Shown here piece by piece: positions 1 through 8,633 of a stretch of 64,000 nucleotides of DNA. Below the pieces are notes generated by a model. It searched no databases and was not told where the DNA came from. It saw nothing but the letters and a program-made list of their open reading frames with translations. The translations under genes and the position numbers were made by a program. Origin of the DNA: SZUA-430 sp964547645 (GTDB lineage: Bacteria; Pseudomonadota; Alphaproteobacteria; Micropepsales; Micropepsaceae); NCBI GenBank assembly GCA_964547645.1, contig CAZJOM010000005.1:1-64000 (forward strand), written 5' to 3'. Within the stretch, counting starts at the first letter, position 1, and the number at the start of each line of letters is the position of its first letter.

Positions 1-1037
<1,037 letters not shown>

Positions 1038-1088
1038 ATGTTCGCCCAATTCAGGTTCGATGAAGAGAGTTTGTAGGACGGGCTGAGC

Positions 1089-1853
1089 ATGTCGATTTGG
1101 GGCAAGATAGCGGGCGCGGCGGCGGGCTTCTTTACACTGGGTGGCCCGATCGGGGCGCTGTTGGGTGCGCTTGCGGGCCATATGCTGCTCGATCGCGAGG
1201 GACGGCGGCGGCGCGACTCAGAGGCGCGCGAGGAACGACCGGATCGCTCGTTCCGGGACCGCGACGAGGTGGCCTTCACGATTGGCGTTATTGCGTTGGC
1301 CGCGAAGCTTGCCAAAGCCGATGGCACGGTCACGCGCGATGAGGTCGATGTCTTCAAGCGGGTCTTTCCGGTACCGCGGGAGGAAGAGGCCAATGTGGGG
1401 CATTTGTTCAATCTCGCCAAGCAGGACGTTGCGGGGTTCGATTCCTATGCCAAGCAGCTGGCATCGCTGTTCAGGGCTAAGCCCGGCGTGTTGGAGGACT
1501 TGCTCGACAGCTTGTTCTTGATCGCCAAAGCGGATGGGCAGTTGCATCCGGGCGAGCTTGAGTATCTGCGCCACGTGTCGGAGATCTTCGGTTTCACCGA
1601 AAATCAGTTTCAGCGGGTACGGGCTTCGCATTTCGGGCGCGATCACCACGACCCCTATGCGGTCTTGGGCGTGGAACCGGCCGCGTCGGATGAAGATCTG
1701 AAGCGCGCTTATCATCGTTTGGTGAAGGACAATCATCCCGACAGCTTGATTGCGCGCGGCGTGCCGGAGGAGTTCGTGCGGCTCGCGACAGAGAAGCTCG
1801 CCGCGATCAATGGCGCTTACGAGGCGATCAAGAAACAGCGCGGGATCAGCTGA
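1089..1853 (+). CDS. TerB and DnaJ domain co-chaperone, DjlA-like
   Basis: A 254-residue protein with the DjlA architecture. A Gly/Ala-rich hydrophobic segment at about residues 5-30 is a probable membrane anchor. A charged Arg/Asp linker follows, then a TerB-like helical domain (about 60-175, containing AKADGTVTRDE and AKADGQLHPGE repeats), and a C-terminal J domain (about 190-254) with the DPYAVLGV start and the essential HPD triad in KDNHPDSL. J domains stimulate the ATPase of DnaK, so the protein is probably a membrane-tethered DnaK partner. Its stop codon overlaps the ATG of the next gene by one base, indicating translational coupling. E. coli DjlA is slightly longer (271 residues). Confidence 0.85.
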   Translation: MSIWGKIAGAAAGFFTLGGPIGALLGALAGHMLLDREGRRRRDSEAREERPDRSFRDRDEVAFTIGVIALAAKLAKADGTVTRDEVDVFKRVFPVPREEEANVGHLFNLAKQDVAGFDSYAKQLASLFRAKPGVLEDLLDSLFLIAKADGQLHPGELEYLRHVSEIFGFTENQFQRVRASHFGRDHHDPYAVLGVEPAASDEDLKRAYHRLVKDNHPDSLIARGVPEEFVRLATEKLAAINGAYEAIKKQRGIS

Positions 1854-2236
1854 TGGAAACGAACTCGCCGGCGGTCGAGACATTGGGCAAGAAGACACTG
1901 GAGACGGACGCTTCGCGCGGTTACGTCAAAGCGTCGTTCGTGGCAGGCGAGAATTTCGTCAATCGTGGCGGGCGCATTTTCGGCGGGTTCCTTGCAGCGA
2001 TGCTGGACACGCTGTGCGGGCATGCAGTCAGGCTGACCCACCGCGAGCCGAACACGCCGCAGGTGACGCTCGAACTCAAGACATCGTTTGTCGGCCGAGC
2101 CGATGTGGGAACGCTGATCGGCGAAGGTTGGGTGCGTCAGCGCGGCAAGTCGATCGCGTTCGCGGAGGCCGAGTTGCGCAATGAAGCCGGTGAGGTCGTG
2201 GCGCGGGGCAGTGCGACGTTGAAGGTGGGCAAGTGA
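1853..2236 (+). CDS. PaaI-family hotdog thioesterase
   Basis: A 127-residue single-domain protein of the PaaI/4HBT hotdog-fold acyl-CoA thioesterases. The segment NRGGRIFGGFLAAMLDTLCGHAV matches the helix-carrying active-site region (Gly-Gly followed by an acidic Asp), and VTLELKTSFVGRADVG fits the following beta strands. It would hydrolyse a small acyl- or aryl-CoA; the substrate is unknown. The start ATG overlaps the preceding stop codon and its own stop overlaps the next start, so the DnaJ-like gene, this gene and the amidase probably form one operon. Confidence 0.8.
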   Translation: METNSPAVETLGKKTLETDASRGYVKASFVAGENFVNRGGRIFGGFLAAMLDTLCGHAVRLTHREPNTPQVTLELKTSFVGRADVGTLIGEGWVRQRGKSIAFAEAELRNEAGEVVARGSATLKVGK

Positions 2237-2970
2237 TGAAGATCATCGAACGCCCCTCGCCGAACTTCAACGAGCGTGCCGGTGTCAGCGGACCGGACAT
2301 TCTGATCTTGCACTACACCGGTATGCAGTCGTGCGCGGCGGCAGTGGCGCGGCTCACCGATCCGGTCGCGCGGGTGAGTTCGCACTACACGATCGACGAG
2401 GACGGCACGATCTATGCGCATGTCGCCGAGGAGATGCGCGCGTGGCACGCGGGCGTCTCGCATTGGCGGGGCGAGAGCGACATCAATTCGCGCTCGGTCG
2501 GGATCGAGATCGTCAATCCGGGGCATGAGTTCGGCTATCGCGCGTTTCCCGAGGCGCAGATTGCAGCGGTGCGCGAGCTCGGCCTTGCGATCGTCGCGCG
2601 ACATCGCATCCCCAAGCGCAATGTGATCGGGCACTCCGACATCGCGCCGGGGCGCAAGACGGATCCGGGGGAGCTGTTCCCGTGGAAGGCGTTGGCGCAG
2701 GCGGGACTTGGGCTATGGGTCGAGCCCGCTCCGGCACGTGACGCGGTGCTTAGGCATAGCGACACCGGCGAGCGGGTGAGGGCGCTGCAGGCCGCGCTGG
2801 CGCGGTATGGTTACGGGATCGATGCGAACGGCACGTTCGACGATTGGACGGCGACCGTCATCGGCACGTTTCAGCGGCACTTCCGGCCGGCGCGGTTCGA
2901 CGGTGTGGCCGATGGCGAGACGCAAGCGATCTTGGCCGCGCTGATCGACACGCTTGACCGCGTCGCCTGA
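2236..2970 (+). CDS. N-acetylmuramoyl-L-alanine amidase (Amidase_2) with peptidoglycan-binding domain
   Basis: A 244-residue protein. An Amidase_2 (AmpD/AmiD-type zinc amidase) domain covers about residues 15-160; the zinc-ligand regions are LHYTGM and IGHSDIAPGRKTDPG. A PG_binding_1 helical domain covers about 175-240 (VRALQAALARYGYGI, then TATVIGTFQRHFRP). It cleaves the amide between N-acetylmuramic acid and L-alanine. No signal peptide is visible, which favours an AmpD-like cytoplasmic recycling role, though a missed export route is possible. An in-frame GTG one codon upstream is the alternative start; ATG at 2236 was preferred because it overlaps the previous stop codon. The rnpB promoter seems to lie within its 3' end. 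Confidence 0.88.
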   Translation: MKIIERPSPNFNERAGVSGPDILILHYTGMQSCAAAVARLTDPVARVSSHYTIDEDGTIYAHVAEEMRAWHAGVSHWRGESDINSRSVGIEIVNPGHEFGYRAFPEAQIAAVRELGLAIVARHRIPKRNVIGHSDIAPGRKTDPGELFPWKALAQAGLGLWVEPAPARDAVLRHSDTGERVRALQAALARYGYGIDANGTFDDWTATVIGTFQRHFRPARFDGVADGETQAILAALIDTLDRVA

Positions 2971-2983
2971 GTAGCCACTTATC
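2954..2983 (+). promoter_or_regulatory. Candidate rnpB promoter
   Basis: TTGACC at 2954-2959 is followed after 17-18 bases by ACTTAT/CTTATC (2977-2983). This places a start site near 2990, the 5' end of the RNase P RNA helix P1. It overlaps the end of the amidase gene. The -10 element is a weak match. Confidence 0.5.
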
Positions 2984-2988
2984 CGCGT

Positions 2989-3356
<368 letters not shown>

Positions 3357-3413
3357 ATCGAATCACGACATTTGGGGTGGTGAGGCTTACGGACCACAAA
3401 ATCTGCCTCAATT

Positions 3414-3428
3414 GTTCTTTATTTGTTC
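3414..3428 (+). promoter_or_regulatory. LexA box (GTTC-N7-GTTC)
   Basis: GTTC at 3414-3417 and GTTC at 3425-3428 are separated by exactly seven A/T bases (TTTATTT). This is the direct-repeat operator known for LexA in alphaproteobacteria. It lies between rnpB and mraZ, about 240 bases before the mraZ start codon. A/T-rich -10-like sequence (CATAAA, 3433-3438) follows directly. What it controls is unclear: no convincing reading frame starts between it and mraZ, so either the division cluster or a short transcript is the target. Confidence 0.6.
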
Positions 3429-3519
3429 TATTCATAAAGAGCTGTGTTGCGATCAGGGTTCGGCAGTATTCGTCCCATGAAACGACGCGGAAATGCTTGA
3501 GATTTTAGTTGAAGTGTCG

Positions 3520-3548
3520 TTGACGCCCATGTCTGCCCATGATATCCC
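3520..3548 (+). promoter_or_regulatory. Candidate mraZ (dcw) promoter
   Basis: TTGACG at 3520-3525 lies 17 bases before TATCCC at 3543-3548. The -35 is good and the -10 is weak. The candidate MraZ binding repeats (3526-3550) cover the spacer and -10, as expected for a repressor site. Transcription would begin near 3555, leaving a leader of about 110 bases before mraZ. Confidence 0.4.
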
Positions 3549-3550
3549 AT
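3526..3550 (-). promoter_or_regulatory. Candidate MraZ operator: three ATGGG repeats at 10-bp spacing
   Basis: CCCAT occurs at 3526-3530, 3536-3540 and 3546-3550, which is ATGGG-N5-ATGGG-N5-ATGGG on the minus strand. MraZ is known to bind direct repeats with a TGGG core and five-base spacers in front of its own operon. The match to that layout and the position upstream of mraZ make autoregulation likely. Further irregular TGGG copies follow on the plus strand (3557-3580). Confidence 0.65.
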
Positions 3551-3666
3551 GTACTCTTGGGTAGACCGGTGGGTCTTGGGAGCCGTTGCGGCTGGGGCAC
3601 GCTGGATTTGGGGTTGTAGGTTGTGGCGAAAACCGTGTGTCCTTCGTTAAGGCACGGGGTGCGGCA

Positions 3667-4140
3667 ATGAAATTGTCGCGGCCGTTCCTGTCGACATTCG
3701 TGAACCGGATCGACGCGAAAGGGCGCGTGTCGGTGCCGGCGAAGTTTCGCGAAGTCTTGGAAGGCCAGGACTCGCGTTCGATCTTCGTGCGCGCGTCGAC
3801 GTCGGGTCCTGCGATCGTCGCGGGCGGCAGCGAATGGATGGCTGGGCTCTACGCGATGGTGGACGAGCACGATCCTTCGAGCGAAGCGCATGACGACTTC
3901 GCGTACACGCTACTCGGCGACACGGTCGAGGTGAGTTTGGATTCCGAGGGCCGCGTTGGTTTGCCCGACGACTTGATGCGTCATGCGGGGCTGGACGAGT
4001 CCGCGGCGTTCGTCGGCAAGGGCGGATATTTCGAAGTTTGGGAGCCGCGCGCGCTCGAGCTGCGCAAGGTGCAGGCGCGGCGCGCAACGGCGGAGCGGCG
4101 CGGGCAGCTGCGGCCGCGCAACGGTGGCGCCGTCTCATGA
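3667..4140 (+). CDS. mraZ: Transcriptional regulator MraZ
   Basis: A 157-residue protein of the MraZ family, a ring-forming DNA-binding protein with two AbrB-like domains that controls the division and cell wall cluster. The first DXXXR-type repeat is VNRIDAKGRVSVPAKFRE and the second is VSLDSEGRVGLPDDLM, with the characteristic FVGKGGYFEVWEP near the C-terminus. ATG 3667 was chosen because it puts the first repeat near the N-terminus as in other members; an upstream non-ATG extension is unsupported. Its stop codon overlaps the rsmH start (ATGA). A triple ATGG repeat upstream is a likely self-operator. Confidence 0.93.
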   Translation: MKLSRPFLSTFVNRIDAKGRVSVPAKFREVLEGQDSRSIFVRASTSGPAIVAGGSEWMAGLYAMVDEHDPSSEAHDDFAYTLLGDTVEVSLDSEGRVGLPDDLMRHAGLDESAAFVGKGGYFEVWEPRALELRKVQARRATAERRGQLRPRNGGAVS

Positions 4141-5126
4141 GCGACACGTGGCACATTCCGGTTCTGCTTGAAGAAGTCGTGGCATCGCTGGCACCGCGCG
4201 AAGGCGAGGTCATCGTCGACGGCACGTTCGGCGGCGGCGGCTATGCGCGAGCGATCTTACGGGCGGCGAAGTGCGCGGTCATCGGGATCGATCGCGATCC
4301 GTCGGCGATCGAACGCGGACGGGAAATCTCGCGCGAGTTTCCGCATCGGCTGACGCTGATCCAAGGTCAGTTCGGACACATGCAGGAATTGCTGGCGGCG
4401 CAGGGCATCGATGCGGTCGACGCGATCGTGCTCGATCTTGGCGTATCTTCGTTTCAGCTGGACGAGGCGGAGCGCGGGTTTTCGTTTCAGAGCGATGGGC
4501 CGCTCGACATGCGCATGGGGTCGACTGGGATCTCGGCCGCGGGCATCGTCAATTCCTACAGCGAGCAGGCGTTGGCCGGGATCTTCTACGTGTATGGCGA
4601 AGAGGATCGCTCGCATGCGATTGCGCGCGCGATCGTGGCGGCGCGGGCTAAAGCGCCGATTACTCGGACGCTTGAGTTGGCAAACATCTGCGCGAAGGCG
4701 ATCGGGCGGCCGCCGAACGGGATCAATCCGGCGACGCGGACGTTTCAGGCGCTGCGCATCTATGTGAACGACGAGTTGGGCGAGCTGGCGCGCGCGTTGG
4801 CGGCGGCGGAGCAGTTGCTGAAGCCGGGCGGGCGGCTTGTCATCGTGTCGTTCCATTCGCTGGAAGACCGGATGGTGAAGCGCTTTTTCACGGAGCGCTC
4901 CGGCCATGTGGCGCAAGCGTCGCGTCATATGCCGGTTGCGAATCTTGCGGGGCCGACGGCGTCGTTCGAGTTGAAAGTGAAGCGCGCGGTGGTGCCCGGC
5001 AAAGCTGAAACATCGCGCAATCCGCGGTCGCGGTCGGCAAAGCTTCGTGTTGGCGTGCGTACGTCTGCGCCCGCCATTCCATTCGATGCGATCAAGGCCG
5101 GCGTGTTGCCTGAGGTGCGGGCATGA
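4137..5126 (+). CDS. rsmH: 16S rRNA (cytosine1402-N4)-methyltransferase RsmH
   Basis: A 329-residue SAM-dependent methyltransferase that modifies N4 of C1402 in 16S rRNA. It begins MSDTWHIPVLLEEVV. The SAM-binding motif VDGTFGGGGYARAIL, the acidic GIDRDPSAI strand end, DLGVSSFQLDEAERGFSF, and near the end IVSFHSLEDRMVKRFF are all family signatures. ATG 4137 overlaps the mraZ stop (ATGA); a reading frame open further upstream overlaps mraZ and was not used. It overlaps ftsL at its 3' end in the same way. Confidence 0.96.
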   Translation: MSDTWHIPVLLEEVVASLAPREGEVIVDGTFGGGGYARAILRAAKCAVIGIDRDPSAIERGREISREFPHRLTLIQGQFGHMQELLAAQGIDAVDAIVLDLGVSSFQLDEAERGFSFQSDGPLDMRMGSTGISAAGIVNSYSEQALAGIFYVYGEEDRSHAIARAIVAARAKAPITRTLELANICAKAIGRPPNGINPATRTFQALRIYVNDELGELARALAAAEQLLKPGGRLVIVSFHSLEDRMVKRFFTERSGHVAQASRHMPVANLAGPTASFELKVKRAVVPGKAETSRNPRSRSAKLRVGVRTSAPAIPFDAIKAGVLPEVRA

Positions 5127-5509
5127 TCCGGTTTGCTAGTTTTCTGGCTGTCGCGTTGCTCGTGCTCGTGAGCTTCGAACTCTACAACGGCGTTGCGCGC
5201 GTGAAGGCGTCGCAGCGCCAGCTTGAAGAGACGAAAGTTCAGATCGCACAAGAGCAAGAGGCCATTCGGGTGTTGAAGGCGGAGTGGTCCTACCTCAATC
5301 AGCCCGAGCGGTTGCAGACTCTGGCGCGGCAGCATCTGTCGCTGATGCCGACGGCGGCGGCGCAGATTGTGGCGCTGGCTTCGTTGCCGTCGCGTGGTGC
5401 AACGGCGCCGCAGCCGACGGTGATCGAAGCGGGCGACTTGCCATCGAAAGTCGTGCCGGACGCGCCGAGGCCACGGTTCAAGCCCGAGATTCCAAAGGCG
5501 GTCCCGTGA
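5123..5509 (+). CDS. ftsL: Cell division protein FtsL
   Basis: A 128-residue bitopic membrane protein. Residues about 3-20 form a transmembrane helix (FASFLAVALLVLVSFELY), followed by a periplasmic coiled coil (VKASQRQLEETKVQIAQEQEAIRVLKAEWSYLNQPERL in outline) and a proline-rich tail. FtsL forms a complex with FtsB and FtsQ and activates FtsWI. The call rests on topology, the QPERLQ(T)LA motif typical of FtsL, and its place between rsmH and ftsI. ATG overlaps the rsmH stop, and its stop overlaps the GTG of ftsI. Confidence 0.88.
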   Translation: MIRFASFLAVALLVLVSFELYNGVARVKASQRQLEETKVQIAQEQEAIRVLKAEWSYLNQPERLQTLARQHLSLMPTAAAQIVALASLPSRGATAPQPTVIEAGDLPSKVVPDAPRPRFKPEIPKAVP

Positions 5510-7185
5510 GCTACGACGATCGGATCACGCTTGACGGGGCGGCGAAGGCTGCGATGGCGCGGACACGCCGGCGGTTGATGTTCGTGCTCGGCGGGTTCGC
5601 GGTGGTGTTTGCGATTCTGTTCGGGCGTTTGGTTGAAGTCACGATGTTGCGCGAAGGGGCGGAGCGCAAGGTTGCGCGCGCTGCGAACGACGTTTCCTAT
5701 TTCCGCGCCGACATCGTCGATCGGAATGGCGAGATTCTCGCGACCGACCTGCAAGCTGCATCGCTCTACGCCGATGCGCGCGTGATTTGGGATCCGGCGG
5801 AGACGGCGCAAGCGTTAGCTGCCGCCGTTCCTGGCGTTGATGGTGCGGCGCTGACGAAGCGTCTTGCGACGCGGCAGGCTTTTGTTTGGATCAAGCGCGA
5901 TGTGCCGCCACGTCAGCAGGAGGCGGTGCGGCAGCTTGGGATTCCGGGTTTGCACTTTCGCTCGGAGCCGCGACGCGTCTATCCGAACGGGCGAACGGCC
6001 GCGCATGCGCTTGGCTACGTCAACGTCGACAATCACGGATTGGCTGGCATCGAGCGCGGGGCGGAGGATCTGATCCTCGACAAACGAAACCGCGGTGGCG
6101 TGGTCGAACTGTCGCTGGACGTCAGAGTGCAGCATGCGCTGGGTGACGAACTTGCGTCGGCGATGGCGACGTTCGGTGCGCGGGCGGCATCCGGCGTCGT
6201 CATGGACGTCGAGAATGGCGAGATATTGGCACTGTCGTCGCTGCCGGATTTCGATCCAAACGAGCCGGCGCAGGCGGCAAAGGATGCTTTGTTCAACCGC
6301 GTGACGTTGGGCCTGTTCGAGATGGGTTCGACGTTCAAGACGTTCACGACGGCGATGGCGCTCGACTCTGCGAAGATGACGTTCGCCTCGCAGTTCGACG
6401 CGACGAACCCGATCACCTACGGCAAATTTACGATCTCGGACTTTCACCCTGAGAACCGGTTGCTGACGTTGCCGGAGGTGTTCGTGCATTCGTCGAATAT
6501 CGGCACGGCGAAGATGGCGCTGGAGGTCGGCACGCCGACGCTGCGTGCGTTCCTGGGCAAGCTTGGGCTTCTGACGCCGGTCCTAAGTGAGATCAAGGAA
6601 GTCGGCTCGCCGATCCTGCCGAAGCAGTGGGGCGAACTTGAGACGATGACGGTGTCCTACGGGCACGGCATCGCGATCACACCCTTGCATGTGGCAATGG
6701 CGAGTGCGGCGATGGTCAACGGCGGCAAGCTGATCAAGCCGACGCTGATCAAGCGTGCGCCGGGCGCGGTGGTGCCGTTCACGCGGGTGGTGAGCGAGCA
6801 GACCAGTGCGCAGATGCGTGAATTGTTGCGCATGGTTGTGACGCAGGGCACAGGCTCGAAGGCGGATGTGCCGGGGTATCCGGTCGGCGGCAAGACGGGG
6901 ACGGCCGAGGAGCCATCGGCCAACGGCTATGCGCATAAGCTGCTGCTTTCCTCGTTTATGGGCGTGTTTCCGGCGAACAAGCCCTCGTATTTGGTGCTGA
7001 TCGTCCTGGACCGGCCGCAGCCGACGGCCGAGACCGAAGGCTTCGCCACGGCGGGGTGGACGGCGGCACCGACGGCGGGCAAAGTGATCGCGCGCATTGC
7101 GCCGATGCTCAACGTACCCGTAACGCCGATCGAACCGAAAACGGGCGCTCCCACCACCATGGCATCGTATGAGGACTTGCATTGA
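5506..7185 (+). CDS. ftsI: Peptidoglycan D,D-transpeptidase FtsI (PBP3)
   Basis: A 559-residue class B penicillin-binding protein that cross-links septal peptidoglycan together with FtsW. A cytoplasmic tail and transmembrane helix (about residues 23-45) precede the PBP dimer domain and the transpeptidase domain. The three catalytic motifs are visible: SxxK at Ser275-Lys278 (STFK), SSN at 329-331 and KTG at 463-465 (GGKTGTAEE). The start is GTG 5506, overlapping the ftsL stop; an internal ATG at 5554 would shorten the tail by 16 residues. The frame is open further upstream but that overlaps ftsL and lacks similarity. Confidence 0.94.
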   Translation: MSYDDRITLDGAAKAAMARTRRRLMFVLGGFAVVFAILFGRLVEVTMLREGAERKVARAANDVSYFRADIVDRNGEILATDLQAASLYADARVIWDPAETAQALAAAVPGVDGAALTKRLATRQAFVWIKRDVPPRQQEAVRQLGIPGLHFRSEPRRVYPNGRTAAHALGYVNVDNHGLAGIERGAEDLILDKRNRGGVVELSLDVRVQHALGDELASAMATFGARAASGVVMDVENGEILALSSLPDFDPNEPAQAAKDALFNRVTLGLFEMGSTFKTFTTAMALDSAKMTFASQFDATNPITYGKFTISDFHPENRLLTLPEVFVHSSNIGTAKMALEVGTPTLRAFLGKLGLLTPVLSEIKEVGSPILPKQWGELETMTVSYGHGIAITPLHVAMASAAMVNGGKLIKPTLIKRAPGAVVPFTRVVSEQTSAQMRELLRMVVTQGTGSKADVPGYPVGGKTGTAEEPSANGYAHKLLLSSFMGVFPANKPSYLVLIVLDRPQPTAETEGFATAGWTAAPTAGKVIARIAPMLNVPVTPIEPKTGAPTTMASYEDLH

Positions 7186-7189
7186 GCCC

Positions 7190-8629
7190 ATGCGACTTAG
7201 CGCCCTTGTTCCGACTGTTGCAGGCGCCGATCCGGAGATTCTTGGCGTAACCGCCGACAGCCGCGCGGTGAAGGCGGGCTACCTGTTCGCCGCACTTCCC
7301 GGTGTGAAGTTGGATGGCGCTGCGTTCGTGAAAGATGCGATCGCGAAGGGTGCGGTTGCGGTGTTGGGCAACGAGGCCGTGCGCGCGGCGGCCGGCACGA
7401 CTGCTTCGATCGTCGATCATAATCCGCGGCAGCGACTGGCGCAGATTGCAGCGCGGTTCTATGGGCGCCAGCCGGCGACAATCGTCGCGGTGACTGGTAC
7501 GAATGGGAAGACCTCCATCGCGTCCTTCGTTCGGCAGATTTGGACACGGCTGGGGCATAAGGCTGCGAGCTTCGGCACCGTCGGTGTCGTGTCCCCAAAA
7601 GGGACGCAGCCGCTCAGTCACACGACGCCCGATCCGGTTGAGATACATCGCTTGCTGGCGGGCCTCGTCGATGAGGGTGTCGGCCATGTGGCGTTCGAGG
7701 CGTCGAGCCATGGGTTGGCGCAGTATCGTGTCGATGGCGTGAAGCTGAAGGCGGCGGGGTTCACCAACCTCACGCGAGATCATCTCGACTATCACGAAAC
7801 CTTCGAAGCTTACGAGCAGGCGAAGTTGCGGTTGTTCGGCGAGGTTCTGCCGTCGGATGGTGTTGCAGTGATCAATGCCGACAGTCCGTCGGCGCCTGCG
7901 TTCGAGCGTGTGGTGCGCGCGCGGCGGCAACGTTTGATCCGCGTCGGTGAGAGTGGTGGTGAATTGCATATCGTCAAGCGCGAGCCGCGCGGAGACGGGC
8001 AGGTGTTGTCGGTCACGTGGGCCGGGCACGCTTATGATGTTGCGTTGCCGTTGGCGGGTGCGTTTCAGGCATCGAATGCTTTGATAGCGGCGGGATTGGT
8101 GCTGGGGCTTGGGGCCGATGCGGGTGCGGTGTTCGATGCGCTCGCCAAGCTCGAAGGCGCGGCGGGGCGGCTCGAAAAGGTTGGTGTTACGGCGTCGGGT
8201 GTACCGGTTTACATCGACTATGCGCATACGCCCGATGCGGTCGAGACGATCTTGAAGGCGCTTCGGCCGCATACGGAGAAGCGGCTTTGGGTCGTGCTGG
8301 GCTGCGGCGGCGATCGCGATCCCGGCAAGCGGCCGCTAATGGGTGCGGCGGCGAAGGCGCTGGCTGATCGGGTGATCGTCACGGACGACAATCCGCGGAC
8401 GGAGGATCCGGCTGCGATCCGGCGCGCCGTGCTGCAAGGTGCTGTCGGGGCGCAGGAGATCGGCGATAGGGCGAAGGCGATCGAGGCTGCGATTCTGGCG
8501 GCCGAGCGCGGTGATGTTGTGGTGATCGCCGGTAAAGGGCATGAGACGGGTCAAATCGTGGGTCGCGAGGTTCGGCACTTCAACGACGCGGAAGAGGCTC
8601 GCGCCGTGATCGCGCGGACAAAGGGATAA
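7190..8629 (+). CDS. murE: UDP-MurNAc-L-Ala-D-Glu:meso-diaminopimelate ligase MurE
   Basis: A 479-residue Mur ligase adding the third stem residue to the peptidoglycan precursor in the cytoplasm. The ATP-binding loop TGTNGKTS is at 102-109, NLTRDHLDYH follows in the central domain, and the DNPR motif at 400-403 predicts meso-diaminopimelate as substrate. The ATG at 7190 follows the ftsI stop by four bases. MurF starts five bases after its stop. Confidence 0.95.
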   Translation: MRLSALVPTVAGADPEILGVTADSRAVKAGYLFAALPGVKLDGAAFVKDAIAKGAVAVLGNEAVRAAAGTTASIVDHNPRQRLAQIAARFYGRQPATIVAVTGTNGKTSIASFVRQIWTRLGHKAASFGTVGVVSPKGTQPLSHTTPDPVEIHRLLAGLVDEGVGHVAFEASSHGLAQYRVDGVKLKAAGFTNLTRDHLDYHETFEAYEQAKLRLFGEVLPSDGVAVINADSPSAPAFERVVRARRQRLIRVGESGGELHIVKREPRGDGQVLSVTWAGHAYDVALPLAGAFQASNALIAAGLVLGLGADAGAVFDALAKLEGAAGRLEKVGVTASGVPVYIDYAHTPDAVETILKALRPHTEKRLWVVLGCGGDRDPGKRPLMGAAAKALADRVIVTDDNPRTEDPAAIRRAVLQGAVGAQEIGDRAKAIEAAILAAERGDVVVIAGKGHETGQIVGREVRHFNDAEEARAVIARTKG

Positions 8630-8633
8630 ACGC

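Noticed and set aside
3493..3564. 23-codon frame after the LexA box
   Set aside because: Weak ribosome-binding site, no membrane segment like SidA, and it covers the MraZ repeats; kept only as a possibility in the finding.
7109..8272. A 387-codon minus-strand frame opposite murE
   Set aside because: It is an Arg-rich antisense shadow of a conserved gene in GC-rich DNA; murE is complete on the other strand.
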